Shown here: in pieces, positions 1 to 7,551 of the stretch
How the letters are laid out: every line of letters starts with the position of its first letter
How positions within the stretch are numbered: the first letter of the stretch is position 1
Source of the DNA: a bacterium
GTDB taxonomy: Bacteria; Patescibacteriota; Dojkabacteria; JAKAPS01; JAJZLI01
Direction: 5' to 3'
NCBI GenBank assembly: GCA_021803645.1
Contig: JAJZLI010000004.1
Coordinates: 1-14,376 of the forward strand
DNA: 14,376 nucleotides
Notes under the pieces: generated by a model
Database searches by the model: none
Told to the model about the DNA's origin: nothing
The model's input: only the letters and a program-made list of their open reading frames with translations
Translations under genes and position numbers: made by a program

Positions 1-1340
1 GAAGATGAAGCGGATCTAATCTTTACATCAACAGTTTGAGAAGAAGAAGTATTTGCAACGGTAGCAGTGAAGGCAGTACTAGTACTAGTAGATCCATCAC
101 CCCACCCACCATTCCATATTGTATTTATTGCAGGACTTACCCAAGTTCCTGTTGATGCAAATGCATTTTGTTGTGTACCTATAGTTATTGTTGGTTCATA
201 ATATGCTGCTGCAAAGGCAAATTCAATGCCACAGCAACCTGATGAATATGTAACTTGTACAGAGTTAGCAGTCGTTGGGTTTACAGTTGTAAGCGTTTCG
301 TGCATGGCAACATTTGCAGAATATTCATATGTGTTATTATCAACTATTGTCTCCCATGATGAAACTCCCGAATCTTCTGTTACTCCCATTGCTAGTATTT
401 TGCTGTATCCAGCAGGTATTGATAGTACAGTTTCAGATTGCCACCATGTATTTGCTTGGTATACAGTTGCTTCTCTGTATACAAAACTACTGAATCCATT
501 AATGCTTGTTATAGGGGAGGTTGATGTTAAGTAGTAATAGTCATAGCTTGCAGCACCTGGCTGTACTGATGTTATAGATACGCTTGTTCCTCCTGTATAT
601 GTTGGTGTTGATGCATTTACTGCAAAATATGTATATATACTTGTAGCGGGATTGTAAAAGGCATATGGTAATACTTGTGGCTGGTCAATTTCATGTAAAG
701 AATCTGCTTCTAATGTAGGGTCACCCGTAGGTAGTGAGGAGTCTGCTCCTGATGCTAGGGAAGAGTTTCCATAGTCCATATATATAGTTTTTGATGAGTT
801 TGAAGGAATGGATTCTGGTATTTCAACGTATATTATAGTGTCTGTACTATTACATCCTGATATTATATTGTAATTGAGGGGGGTACTGTTGTTAGAATCT
901 AGAAATCTGATGTCATTGCAAGTAGATTGCATATATCCATTAGAGATTAGATTTTGAGTATTTATATTTAGTGATAATAAATAGTTGGAAAGTGTTGCAT
1001 ATGGAGTAGTGTTATCTATTGTTATTTGAGAAAAATAACTTGTACCATCATATCCTCCATTTCCTGCTCCTAGCTCAACAGATGATCCATTAATCTGTGT
1101 AGATGTCAATGTTCCGTTGCCAAATTGTGATGCACTATTATACGTAATTGACCCTTGGGATGTTGCAAATATTCTTGGAAGTATTCCACTTACAATAGTA
1201 TATACTCCTATTAGTATCCCAACAAATAAAGCTATCATTATTACTGTATTAAGCTTTTTTCTTGAGAGTCTTATTTTTGAAAGAAAGAAATTTTTTAATC
1301 TATACCTCCCCATTTTACTTTTAGGTAACATATAATACAT
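1..1340 (-). CDS. DUF2341-domain surface protein, membrane-anchored, 3' end cut by window edge; candidate pilus-tip adhesin
   Basis: The reading frame is open for 446 codons from an ATG at 1340 (in-frame TGA 21 nt upstream) to the window edge, so the C-terminus is missing. Residues 1-31 are strongly basic and residues 32-54 form one hydrophobic segment, which fits an N-in signal anchor. Residues about 105-200 match the DUF2341 pattern: NDIRFLDSNN, then a short strand, then YVEIPESIPSNSSKTIYMDYGN. Cys141 and Cys163 sit inside it and could form a disulfide. The rest is Ser/Thr/Asn-rich beta-type sequence; residues about 395-446 (GTWVSPAINT...WNGGWGD...) resemble the sandwich repeats that often follow DUF2341. 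It lies 31 nt after the PilX-like gene, in the place where PilY1 or MshQ occurs in minor-pilin operons. Family and surface location are well supported; the adhesin role is inference. In-frame ATGs at 1331 and 1313 are alternative starts. Confidence 0.85.
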   Translation of the reverse strand, partial: MYYMLPKSKMGRYRLKNFFLSKIRLSRKKLNTVIMIALFVGILIGVYTIVSGILPRIFATSQGSITYNSASQFGNGTLTSTQINGSSVELGAGNGGYDGTSYFSQITIDNTTPYATLSNYLLSLNINTQNLISNGYMQSTCNDIRFLDSNNSTPLNYNIISGCNSTDTIIYVEIPESIPSNSSKTIYMDYGNSSLASGADSSLPTGDPTLEADSLHEIDQPQVLPYAFYNPATSIYTYFAVNASTPTYTGGTSVSITSVQPGAASYDYYYLTSTSPITSINGFSSFVYREATVYQANTWWQSETVLSIPAGYSKILAMGVTEDSGVSSWETIVDNNTYEYSANVAMHETLTTVNPTTANSVQVTYSSGCCGIEFAFAAAYYEPTITIGTQQNAFASTGTWVSPAINTIWNGGWGDGSTSTSTAFTATVANTSSSQTVDVKIRSASS

Positions 1341-1349
1341 ATTATTATT

Positions 1350-1355
1350 AATATA
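1350..1355 (-). promoter_or_regulatory. possible -10 box for the DUF2341 gene
   Basis: On the minus strand TATATT lies 9 nt before the ATG at 1340, in the short gap after the PilX-like gene. No good -35 is visible. It resembles the spacing of other -10 boxes in this window but may be chance in AT-rich DNA; read-through from the pilin operon is the simpler explanation. Confidence 0.25.
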
Positions 1356-1371
1356 CTTTCATGTAAAGTTA

Positions 1372-2790
1372 TTAATTAGTTTCATTCCATGAAATTATCT
1401 GGGTTGAAGTTTGTGTTGTATTAAAGCCTTCAGTATTATTGACTATGTTGGAGTCAAGAGATATTGTTTGGGGTGAGGATTGCTGATCATCAGATTCATT
1501 TATTGATATCTCATTACCTGACCATATAGCTCCATTGATAGTGACACTACCATTAAATCCTGGAACGTAATGATCTGATCCCCCGATTGATATTCCTCCT
1601 TGTGAGTATATTATTCCTGTAATATTTATTTGGGCGTTTGGGTATCCTCCAGGTTGATCCATATCTATTCCTTGCTTCCCCGTTATTATTGCAGGAAGAT
1701 ATTTTCCTGTACTGCTATCTAGGAAAGGAGTTGTTTGTGTATACCCTGCAGTTATTCCAAATGCAGTTTTAGTAATAATTGTTGACCCTGTAAAGTTATA
1801 TATTATATAGTTGCCTTCGCTATCTTGAGATGGGAGAGTTTGTTCATTAATTGTGGCATCTATATAGTATACGCCTGGTGGAGGTGATAGGGTATCTATT
1901 CCTCCAGATACTGAGGAATAATTTTCTAAATATGCGTAAAAGGAAGGTGCGCTTGTAAAGTATGTTCCGTGATTTTGTGCATATGTTTCCCATACTGATG
2001 TATCAAAAGTTGGAAGTGTAATTGATGGTGGAGCACTTACTTGTGCTTGGCTTCCTATTGTGCTGTCTGTTACTATGCAAGATGACCCACCCCAGAAGGC
2101 TGTTCCACATCCAAGTTCTCCTGTTATTTGGGAGTCATTTATAAAGGAGAGTAGAATATTTCCATTAAGATTTACTACACCCCCTGTATTATTTATTGTC
2201 ATATTATCTAGGTTGTTAAATGCCCCCCCTCCTTCTCCTACTGCATTGATATTTTGAGCGTTTATTGTTCCATTCTGTAAATAGAGTAGGTTGTTGGACT
2301 GTATATCCCCATTAATTGTGAAGTCTGATCCATATATATAGTTGTTTGCAAAAATTGCATAATTATCTATTTGTGGTATCTCTCCTAGAGATGCTACTAC
2401 CTGTATTGTTTTTGTGTAAAGTACATTCGTTGTTCCTTGTTGATATACTGTTGCCTCAGATGTAATTGTTGCCTGTTCAGGTGTGTCTGATGTATTGTAT
2501 GTTACCGTCACATTATCTGTTCCATTTATCTGAGAATCAATTGGAGATACAAATGCTCCTCCTGTATATGAAGAATTCTCTCCAATTTGTAAAAGGGCAT
2601 TTTCTATACCTGATTCTGCGAGGTATCTTGTTTGTGATGCTAAAATATCATTTTGGGATAGTTTGTATTCACCAAGTACCACATACCCAATTGTGGTTAT
2701 AGCAGTTAGCATTATTGCCATTATTATCACGGCAGCTATTATTGCAGTTTGTCCTTTATTGTTACCTTCTTTGTGTTGCAGTAGTCTCAT
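1372..2790 (-). CDS. PilX/GspK-like minor pilin with large beta-rich C-terminal region
   Basis: A 472-residue protein with a prepilin-like N-terminus: basic leader, cleavage expected between Gly13 and Gln14, then a hydrophobic helix to about residue 40. Position +5 is Ile rather than Glu, as in PilX and GspK families, which may lack the conserved Glu5. The motif YLAESGIENAL at 57-67 is typical of PilX-type proteins. The long remainder is Asn/Ser/Thr/Gly-rich with repeated strand-like pieces (INGDIQSNNL, TINGAIWSGN), as in PilX-like proteins with polymer-forming or beta-helical tails; Cys228 and Cys238 may pair. It would sit near the pilus tip as part of the priming complex. The gene overlaps the PilW-like gene by 29 nt; no better start is visible. 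PilX-like identity is fairly sure, the tail's role unknown. Confidence 0.8.
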   Translation of the reverse strand: MRLLQHKEGNNKGQTAIIAAVIIMAIMLTAITTIGYVVLGEYKLSQNDILASQTRYLAESGIENALLQIGENSSYTGGAFVSPIDSQINGTDNVTVTYNTSDTPEQATITSEATVYQQGTTNVLYTKTIQVVASLGEIPQIDNYAIFANNYIYGSDFTINGDIQSNNLLYLQNGTINAQNINAVGEGGGAFNNLDNMTINNTGGVVNLNGNILLSFINDSQITGELGCGTAFWGGSSCIVTDSTIGSQAQVSAPPSITLPTFDTSVWETYAQNHGTYFTSAPSFYAYLENYSSVSGGIDTLSPPPGVYYIDATINEQTLPSQDSEGNYIIYNFTGSTIITKTAFGITAGYTQTTPFLDSSTGKYLPAIITGKQGIDMDQPGGYPNAQINITGIIYSQGGISIGGSDHYVPGFNGSVTINGAIWSGNEISINESDDQQSSPQTISLDSNIVNNTEGFNTTQTSTQIISWNETN

Positions 2791-3256
2791 ATGTTTTAGA
2801 TGTTTTCACTCCTGTTGACCCAACATTTTCTTCAGTAAGAGTTATAAATATTGTTGGTGATATTCCACTATTGGCTTCTTCTTCAAAAGATAGATTATAT
2901 GTAAAAACATTTGATGATGATACTTGTAATGGAGTGTTATCGTTGTATTGTGAGTATATAATTCCGTTTTGAGTATAAAAGCTGATTTCATCTCCAGTAG
3001 AGTCAGTTTCCACTGTTAATTTATTGGATTGTGTTTCCCCTGGGTTAGGAAGTTCTACCTGATATCCATCTTCTATATTCTGAGTAATCTCTTTTAGTGA
3101 TATTCTTGTTGTCTCATTAGCATTTGCTATTGTTATAACTTTGTTTTGGGTTTGAATTATCATGACTATAATAATAGTTGTTATTACAAGTACAATAGAC
3201 AATATTGCTATATAAATAATAATTTCTATTAATGTATATCCTTTAGTATTATCCAT
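2762..3256 (-). CDS. PilW/GspJ-like minor pilin
   Basis: A 164-residue prepilin-like protein starting MDNTKG, with prepilin peptidase cleavage expected between Gly6 and Tyr7 (YTLIEIIIY) and the conserved Glu at mature position 5. A hydrophobic helix runs to about residue 35, followed by a globular part with strand-like segments (EISFYTQNGIIYSQY). That layout fits PilW/GspJ. The ATG at 3256 is preferred over an upstream in-frame TTG at 3271, because it forms a TAATG stop-start overlap with the gene before it and gives a short canonical leader; the upstream choice adds only MATIL. It likely forms part of the minor-pilin tip complex with its three neighbours. The PilW assignment over another minor-pilin class rests on gene order and general form. 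Confidence 0.75.
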   Translation of the reverse strand: MDNTKGYTLIEIIIYIAILSIVLVITTIIIVMIIQTQNKVITIANANETTRISLKEITQNIEDGYQVELPNPGETQSNKLTVETDSTGDEISFYTQNGIIYSQYNDNTPLQVSSSNVFTYNLSFEEEANSGISPTIFITLTEENVGSTGVKTSKTYETTATQRR

Positions 3257-3753
3257 TAGAATTGTTGCCAATTAGTAAAATATTCACTTTCATTGTATGT
3301 ATATGTCTTTCCAAAAGAAGTAAAAGAAACTGTTGCTGTAACTTCCTTTGTATTAGTATCATTTGGATATGATGAATCTGTAGTAACGGTATTTGCGTTC
3401 TCCCTATAAGCTGGTGATATTGTTATATATTCAGTGTATTCATTGTACTTTTGAGACCCTGCTGTTAGATACCATCCTTGTATTTGTGATGGAGGGTTGT
3501 TTACTGAATTGTATGAGAGATAGTATTCTCCATTTTGTAAGTATGACCAGGATTGATATTCTATAGCATATAGACTTTCAACTTCTTGCTGTAACAAATA
3601 TTTTGCCTCAAGTTTTTGTTTTGCAATTTCAATAGATTTTGAAAGAGAAGAGAGTAGGTTTAATGAGATGACACTGACAATACCTAGTATCATTACTGCC
3701 AGTATTAAATCTAAAAGTGCTTGTCCTTTGTTATTGTTGAGATATCGCTCCAT
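3256..3753 (-). CDS. PilV/GspI-like minor pilin with Asp at mature position 5
   Basis: A 165-residue prepilin-like protein. The leader MERYLNNNKG is followed by QALLDLILAVMIL, so peptidase cleavage would fall between Gly10 and Gln11. Mature position 5 is Asp15 rather than the near-universal Glu, a conservative but uncommon change. After the helix (to about residue 33) a segment LEAKYLLQQEVESLYAIE resembles the alpha1-C region of GspI/PilV proteins, which often carry a similar 'A...A..E.L' pattern. The gene overlaps the GspH-like gene upstream by 23 nt and ends in a TAATG junction with the PilW-like gene. Position between GspH-like and PilW-like proteins supports the PilV/GspI call. Confidence 0.72.
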   Translation of the reverse strand: MERYLNNNKGQALLDLILAVMILGIVSVISLNLLSSLSKSIEIAKQKLEAKYLLQQEVESLYAIEYQSWSYLQNGEYYLSYNSVNNPPSQIQGWYLTAGSQKYNEYTEYITISPAYRENANTVTTDSSYPNDTNTKEVTATVSFTSFGKTYTYNESEYFTNWQQF

Positions 3754-4180
3754 TTTGGTTTATGTTTATTGTATCTGTAAAATTGGAATTTCCGATTGTA
3801 ACTGATAGTCCATTGTTTTCTAACTGTCCATTAACCCCGTTAAATACAATAGGGTTATTATCTGTGGGGTCTATGTTTGTAATTCCAATTGCAAGAGGAA
3901 GAGTATATACAGTATTTAAAGAATTTCCTTGTGTATATGTTGTTCCCGGAAATATTGTAACAGTATTATTATAAAAGTATACTCCATATTCAGAATATCC
4001 TAAATATTCATCAATAGCATCATCTTGGGCTTGTTTTGTAGCATATTCAACAATTTGTAGTCCACTTGCTACATTTGTGTGTGAATATAGGGTTACATAT
4101 GAAAAGAATGCTCCTACCATTAATATTGCGACAATAGTAATTGTAATTATTATCTCTATTAGAGTGAATCCCTCTTTCAT
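3731..4180 (-). CDS. GspH/FimU-like minor pilin
   Basis: A 149-residue protein with a textbook type IV prepilin start: leader MKEG, then FTLIEIIITI with Glu at mature position 5, followed by a hydrophobic helix. Downstream, ATKQAQDDAIDEYLGYSEYGVYF and later strands ending FNGVNGQLENNGLSVTI fit the GspH/FimT fold. The ATG at 4180 is chosen over the longer in-frame ATG at 4219. It lies 4 nt after the pilC stop, has GGTGG 9-13 nt upstream as a possible ribosome binding site, and gives a normal short leader; the longer start would overlap pilC and add 13 hydrophilic residues. It is the first of four prepilin-like genes and would correspond to FimU/GspH of the pilus priming complex. Confidence 0.8.
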   Translation of the reverse strand: MKEGFTLIEIIITITIVAILMVGAFFSYVTLYSHTNVASGLQIVEYATKQAQDDAIDEYLGYSEYGVYFYNNTVTIFPGTTYTQGNSLNTVYTLPLAIGITNIDPTDNNPIVFNGVNGQLENNGLSVTIGNSNFTDTININQNGAISQQ

Positions 4181-4184
4181 AATT

Positions 4185-5417
4185 TTATCCACCAGTTTGT
4201 GTTGATCCTGTGTTTGCATTTATGGATCCTGTCATCTGATAAATTGGCATTATTACAGATAAAGCAATAAGTAATACCCCACCTCCCATGATAAAAAGCA
4301 TTATTGGCTCAATTATGGTAGATAGGTTGTCTAGTGTATCGTCTACTTGTGTCTGGTAAAAAACTGCAACTGAATTTAACATTTCTGCTGTATTTCCTGT
4401 TTTGTCTCCTACAGCTATCATGCGTACAGAAATAGGAGGGAATAGCTTTGGGTACTTTCCTAGTGTTGATGATATAGGAGCTCCCTTTTGTATTTCTTTT
4501 GATAATTCTTCAATTATCATTTTATATGCTTCGTTTGTCATAGAATCTTTTGTAATTTCTACTGCTTGATTAATTTGTATTCCGCTTTGGATTAGGTGTC
4601 CAAATGTTCTTGAAAATGTTGCTATACTTATATTCCGTATAATTGGTCCAAGTATTGGTAATCTAATAGATATCCTGTTCCATAGAAGTTTAAAATATGG
4701 TTTTCCTATTAATATTTTAATTATTACAATAATAGCTATAATTAAAGGTACCCCTATATATGATTTTGTAGTAAGCAATTTTGATATTCCAAGCATTATA
4801 CGGGTTGGCAGTGGTAGTGTGAGTCCAGATGATGAAAATATTGCTCCTAGTTGAGGAAATACAAATATAACAAGTCCCACTCCCACAATAAGCATAACGG
4901 ACCCAATGATTAATGGGTAAAGCATTGCCCCTCTGACTTTTTTCTTTAAATCATAACTCTTTTGTAGGTCATCTTTTACCATTTTTGCACTTTCTGATAA
5001 TGTTCCGCTTGTTTCTCCAACTTCTATCATTTTTGTAGCTACAGTAGAAAATGTTTTTGGGTACTTTTGAAGTCCTACTGATAATTTATTTCCTGTTTCT
5101 ACTTCATGTTTTAAATCCATTATGACATTTTTAAATGATGGGGTTTGTGCATCATCAACTAATGCAACTAGTGTATCTGAAAGAGATAGTCCTGCATCTA
5201 TCATTTTTTGCATGTGGTCGAAAAATATTATGAGTTCTAGTGTATTTACTCTTGTCCCTTTGGAAGCTGTGTTTGTTCCCTTTTTAACTTCTATGTTTAA
5301 AACAGTATTTCCTTGGTCATGAAGTATTTTATATGCTTCTTCTCTTGTTGATGCAGATATAATACCTTTTTCTACCTTTCCATTAGGGTTGGTTATTTCA
5401 TAATTATACTGCTCCAT
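4185..5417 (-). CDS. pilC: Type IV pilus inner-membrane platform protein PilC (GspF family)
   Basis: A 410-residue protein with two T2SSF domains, at about residues 60-185 and 265-390. Each carries the repeated signature: FFDHMQKMIDAGLSL and IEVGETSGTL in the first, FSRTFGHLIQSGIQI and IAVGDKTGNTAEML in the second. Membrane segments lie at about 167-188, 219-237 and 370-391. PilC is the polytopic base on which PilB acts to push pilins into the fibre. The start MEQYNYE is chosen because the family normally begins with a short stretch before the GKVEKG strand, and because a TATAAT box lies 9 nt upstream. Longer options start at ATG 5426, which is inside that box, and at TTG 5453. It is first in the minor-pilin operon. 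Family identity is secure. Confidence 0.95.
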   Translation of the reverse strand: MEQYNYEITNPNGKVEKGIISASTREEAYKILHDQGNTVLNIEVKKGTNTASKGTRVNTLELIIFFDHMQKMIDAGLSLSDTLVALVDDAQTPSFKNVIMDLKHEVETGNKLSVGLQKYPKTFSTVATKMIEVGETSGTLSESAKMVKDDLQKSYDLKKKVRGAMLYPLIIGSVMLIVGVGLVIFVFPQLGAIFSSSGLTLPLPTRIMLGISKLLTTKSYIGVPLIIAIIVIIKILIGKPYFKLLWNRISIRLPILGPIIRNISIATFSRTFGHLIQSGIQINQAVEITKDSMTNEAYKMIIEELSKEIQKGAPISSTLGKYPKLFPPISVRMIAVGDKTGNTAEMLNSVAVFYQTQVDDTLDNLSTIIEPIMLFIMGGGVLLIALSVIMPIYQMTGSINANTGSTQTGG

Positions 5418-5426
5418 AATATACAT

Positions 5427-5432
5427 ATTATA
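5427..5432 (-). promoter_or_regulatory. -10 box of the pilC/minor-pilin operon
   Basis: Perfect TATAAT on the minus strand, 9 nt before the ATG at 5417. Transcription would start about 1-3 nt before the start codon, giving an mRNA with almost no leader. The -35 region is poor (TTGTTT 15 nt further upstream). It lies back to back with the promoter of the diguanylate cyclase gene. Confidence 0.55.
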
Positions 5433-5494
5433 GTTAATGTCTTTTAAAAACAAGATGTTTCTTATATTGAATTTATTTATGAAAATTAGGGTGT

Positions 5495-5500
5495 TATAAT
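5495..5500 (+). promoter_or_regulatory. -10 box of the diguanylate cyclase gene
   Basis: Perfect TATAAT on the plus strand, 6 nt before the ATG at 5507, so transcription should begin at or next to the start codon (leaderless). No clear -35 is visible. The 62 bp between this box and the divergent pilC box could hold a shared operator; no obvious inverted repeat is seen there. Confidence 0.55.
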
Positions 5501-5506
5501 ATTTTT

Positions 5507-6265
5507 ATGTTTTCTGAAACAGATAATACCAACGGAGAGGAGAAAATATTTCAAGAATTAAATGATGCTAGAAGTGATTTGAGGAGTTTAACTCAGTCTG
5601 GAGGGGAGGTCGGTGTTATTGCATCTCTGCAGGAAAGACTCTCTCAATTAAATGCACAGATTTTAAAACAAGATAGGATTATTGCTATGCAACAGGGAAT
5701 GTTGGATGCACAGGCAAAGGAGATTGCAAGGCAGAGAGAACAAATTGAAAAATCATGGCATGATGAGTTAACAGGGGCATATAACAGAGGTTATCTTAAA
5801 ACTCAAAAGGATTTACTGGAAAATCTTTCGCGTGTCGGTTTTCCTTTTGGAATTATATTTTTTGATTTAGATGGGCTTAAAAAAGTTAATGATACACTAG
5901 GACATGCAGAGGGTGATGCATATATAAGTGCCTTTGCTACTGCTGTTAATGCCGTAAGAGATCAAACTCGTCCATATGATTATTGTATAAGAATGGGGGG
6001 AGATGAATTTATTGTAATTGTAAGGGATTTAGTTAGAGATGATGGTAAGGATTTCACTGAAGATGGAGAACATGGGCTTGTAGGTATAGCAGAAAGAATT
6101 AATAATGCAATTAATGATACTTTGTTGATGAGGAATACTCCTGTACGTTTTTCTAGGGGGTATGCTCTGTCATCCTCCCATAATCATAGTTTAGATGAAA
6201 CATTGAATGCCGCAGATAGTAAAGCATATGAAGATAAAAGATCAAAAGGTGTACAAAGAGTATAA
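5507..6265 (+). CDS. Diguanylate cyclase (coiled coil plus GGDEF domain), cytosolic
   Basis: A 252-residue protein that would make cyclic di-GMP from two GTP. Residues about 38-83 are a likely coiled coil (heptad-like, rich in Gln, Leu and charged residues) that could dimerise it; no membrane segment or recognised sensor domain is seen. The GGDEF domain begins at HDELTGAYNRGYL (85-97), has the metal-binding FFDLDGLKKVND (118-129) and an intact GGDEF at 164-168. RPYD at 155-158 lies exactly five residues before it, matching the RxxD inhibitory I-site, so product feedback is expected. The gene is divergent from the pilC operon, and its 3' end overlaps the next gene. An active enzyme is likely from the motifs; a link to pilus control is inferred from position only. 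Confidence 0.93.
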   Translation: MFSETDNTNGEEKIFQELNDARSDLRSLTQSGGEVGVIASLQERLSQLNAQILKQDRIIAMQQGMLDAQAKEIARQREQIEKSWHDELTGAYNRGYLKTQKDLLENLSRVGFPFGIIFFDLDGLKKVNDTLGHAEGDAYISAFATAVNAVRDQTRPYDYCIRMGGDEFIVIVRDLVRDDGKDFTEDGEHGLVGIAERINNAINDTLLMRNTPVRFSRGYALSSSHNHSLDETLNAADSKAYEDKRSKGVQRV

Positions 6266-7484
6266 TATTAAAGTTGTTATACTCGGGTCTGGTTTTGCCG
6301 GAGTTAATGTCTATCAGTATTTACATAAACTTGTTCATGGGCTGGGAGTATCTTTTTACATGATATCTGATGTAAATTATTTTCAATTTACACCCCTTTT
6401 ACATGAAGTGGCATCTGGACTACTTCGACCTGAGGATATTATTTCTCCAATTAGAGAAAATATTAACTGTTGTGTGGGTGATTTTATTCTAGATAAGGTA
6501 GTCTCTATTGACGTAGATGAAAAAATAGTCAAATTAGAACATTCGAGTATAAATTTTGATTATCTTGTAATTGCAACTGGGGCATCTACTAATTATAGGG
6601 GTATAGAGGGAGCAAAAGAATATTCATATCCATTAAAAACAGTTGACGAGGCGGCAGAATTAAAGAACAAGGTTATTAGTTTATTTGAGGAGAGAGAAGA
6701 AGGGTCTTCGAATAGAGAAATTTCTATTATTGTTGTCGGTGGAGGTCCAACTGGAATTGAGGTTGCAACAGAAGTCTCAGATCTAACTGATAGTTTGGTT
6801 CCGTTGTATCGGAGTGTAAAGAAAGAAAATATAAAGATTTCAATTTTTAATGCAACTGAAAACTTTCTTAATGGGTTTCCTGATGTTCTGAAAAGATCAG
6901 TTAAGCATGCTTTAGAAAGGGGTAGGATATCCCTACGGCTAGATGCTGCTGTACAAAAAGTAGAGAATGGTACTTTAGTATTAAAGAGTGGGGAGAGTGT
7001 ACATTTTGATTTATTAATTTGGACGGGGGGTGTATCACCAAATACTCCTAAGATGAATTTACCAGGTTTTGATATCACTAAACGTATCACTGTCTCTCAG
7101 TATTTGAATTTAGAAGGACATGAGTGTATTTTTGCAATTGGAGATGTTTCGGATATAGAAGATAATCCTGTTCCTCAGCTGGCCCAGGTGGCAATTGATG
7201 AGTCCAAGGTATGTGCTTACAATATATTACAAAGTATAGAGAAAAAACCTCTTGTAAAATATAGGAAGAACCTAAAGGGGTTTCTTTTGTCGCTTGGAAG
7301 GTTTAATGCTGCCTCTGAAGTTGGTAGTATACTTTTTTTAGGGTTTCCTGCTTGGATATTATGGAAATTTTTTTATCTTTCAATGATGTTTGGGAAAGGA
7401 TCTAAAATTAAAATTGTATTCGATTGGTTTTTTGATGCTTTTGAAAGCAGAGATCTTACAAAAATTGATAGAAATAATAAATAA
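6228..7484 (+). CDS. ndh: Type II NADH dehydrogenase-like FAD flavoprotein (NDH-2)
   Basis: A 418-residue protein with the two-dinucleotide-fold layout of NDH-2, which passes electrons from NADH to quinone without pumping protons. Visible motifs are GSGFAG at 20-25 (FAD), IATGAS at 115-120, VVGGGPTGIE at 169-178 (NADH) and FAIGDVS at 302-308 (FAD). The C-terminus has GFPAWILWKFFYLSMMFG at 372-389, the amphipathic membrane-binding part seen in NDH-2. The quinone-site motif AQxAxQ reads AQVAID at 319-324, so the second Gln is Asp. The start is uncertain: ATG 6207, ATG 6228 or GTG 6249 all overlap the diguanylate cyclase gene; 6228 is a compromise. No separate promoter is seen, so it is probably co-transcribed with the cyclase. 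The family is secure; the electron acceptor is not. Confidence 0.88.
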   Translation: MKIKDQKVYKEYNIKVVILGSGFAGVNVYQYLHKLVHGLGVSFYMISDVNYFQFTPLLHEVASGLLRPEDIISPIRENINCCVGDFILDKVVSIDVDEKIVKLEHSSINFDYLVIATGASTNYRGIEGAKEYSYPLKTVDEAAELKNKVISLFEEREEGSSNREISIIVVGGGPTGIEVATEVSDLTDSLVPLYRSVKKENIKISIFNATENFLNGFPDVLKRSVKHALERGRISLRLDAAVQKVENGTLVLKSGESVHFDLLIWTGGVSPNTPKMNLPGFDITKRITVSQYLNLEGHECIFAIGDVSDIEDNPVPQLAQVAIDESKVCAYNILQSIEKKPLVKYRKNLKGFLLSLGRFNAASEVGSILFLGFPAWILWKFFYLSMMFGKGSKIKIVFDWFFDAFESRDLTKIDRNNK

Positions 7485-7515
7485 CCCACTTGTTATACTT
7501 GCGCATACAATATTG

Positions 7516-7543
7516 TTGACATAATTTTATGTTGTGGTAGTAT
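7516..7543 (+). promoter_or_regulatory. Strong sigma-70-type promoter of the AAA+ ATPase gene
   Basis: A perfect -35 TTGACA (7516-7521) is followed after 16 nt by TAGTAT (7538-7543), 8 nt before the ATG at 7552. TATAAA at 7541-7546 is an alternative -10 with a 19-nt spacer. Either way transcription would start within a few bases of the ATG. This is the best -35 in the window. Confidence 0.65.
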
Positions 7544-7551
7544 AAATTGAG

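Noticed and set aside
226..1335. Open plus-strand frames at 226-534 and 1117-1335
   Set aside because: They lie antisense to the continuous DUF2341 frame on the minus strand, which shows a clear domain match; the plus frames give no recognisable protein.
4181..4219. Longer N-terminus for the GspH-like pilin from ATG 4219
   Set aside because: It would overlap pilC by 35 nt and give an unusual 17-residue leader, while ATG 4180 gives a canonical MKEG leader with a possible ribosome binding site.
6593..7090. A 165-codon minus-strand frame
   Set aside because: It is antisense to the NDH-2-like gene and encodes no coherent pattern.
7508..7515. Palindrome CAATATTG before the ATPase promoter as an operator
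   Set aside because: Eight-base palindromes of this composition are expected by chance in AT-rich DNA, and no second copy is seen nearby.
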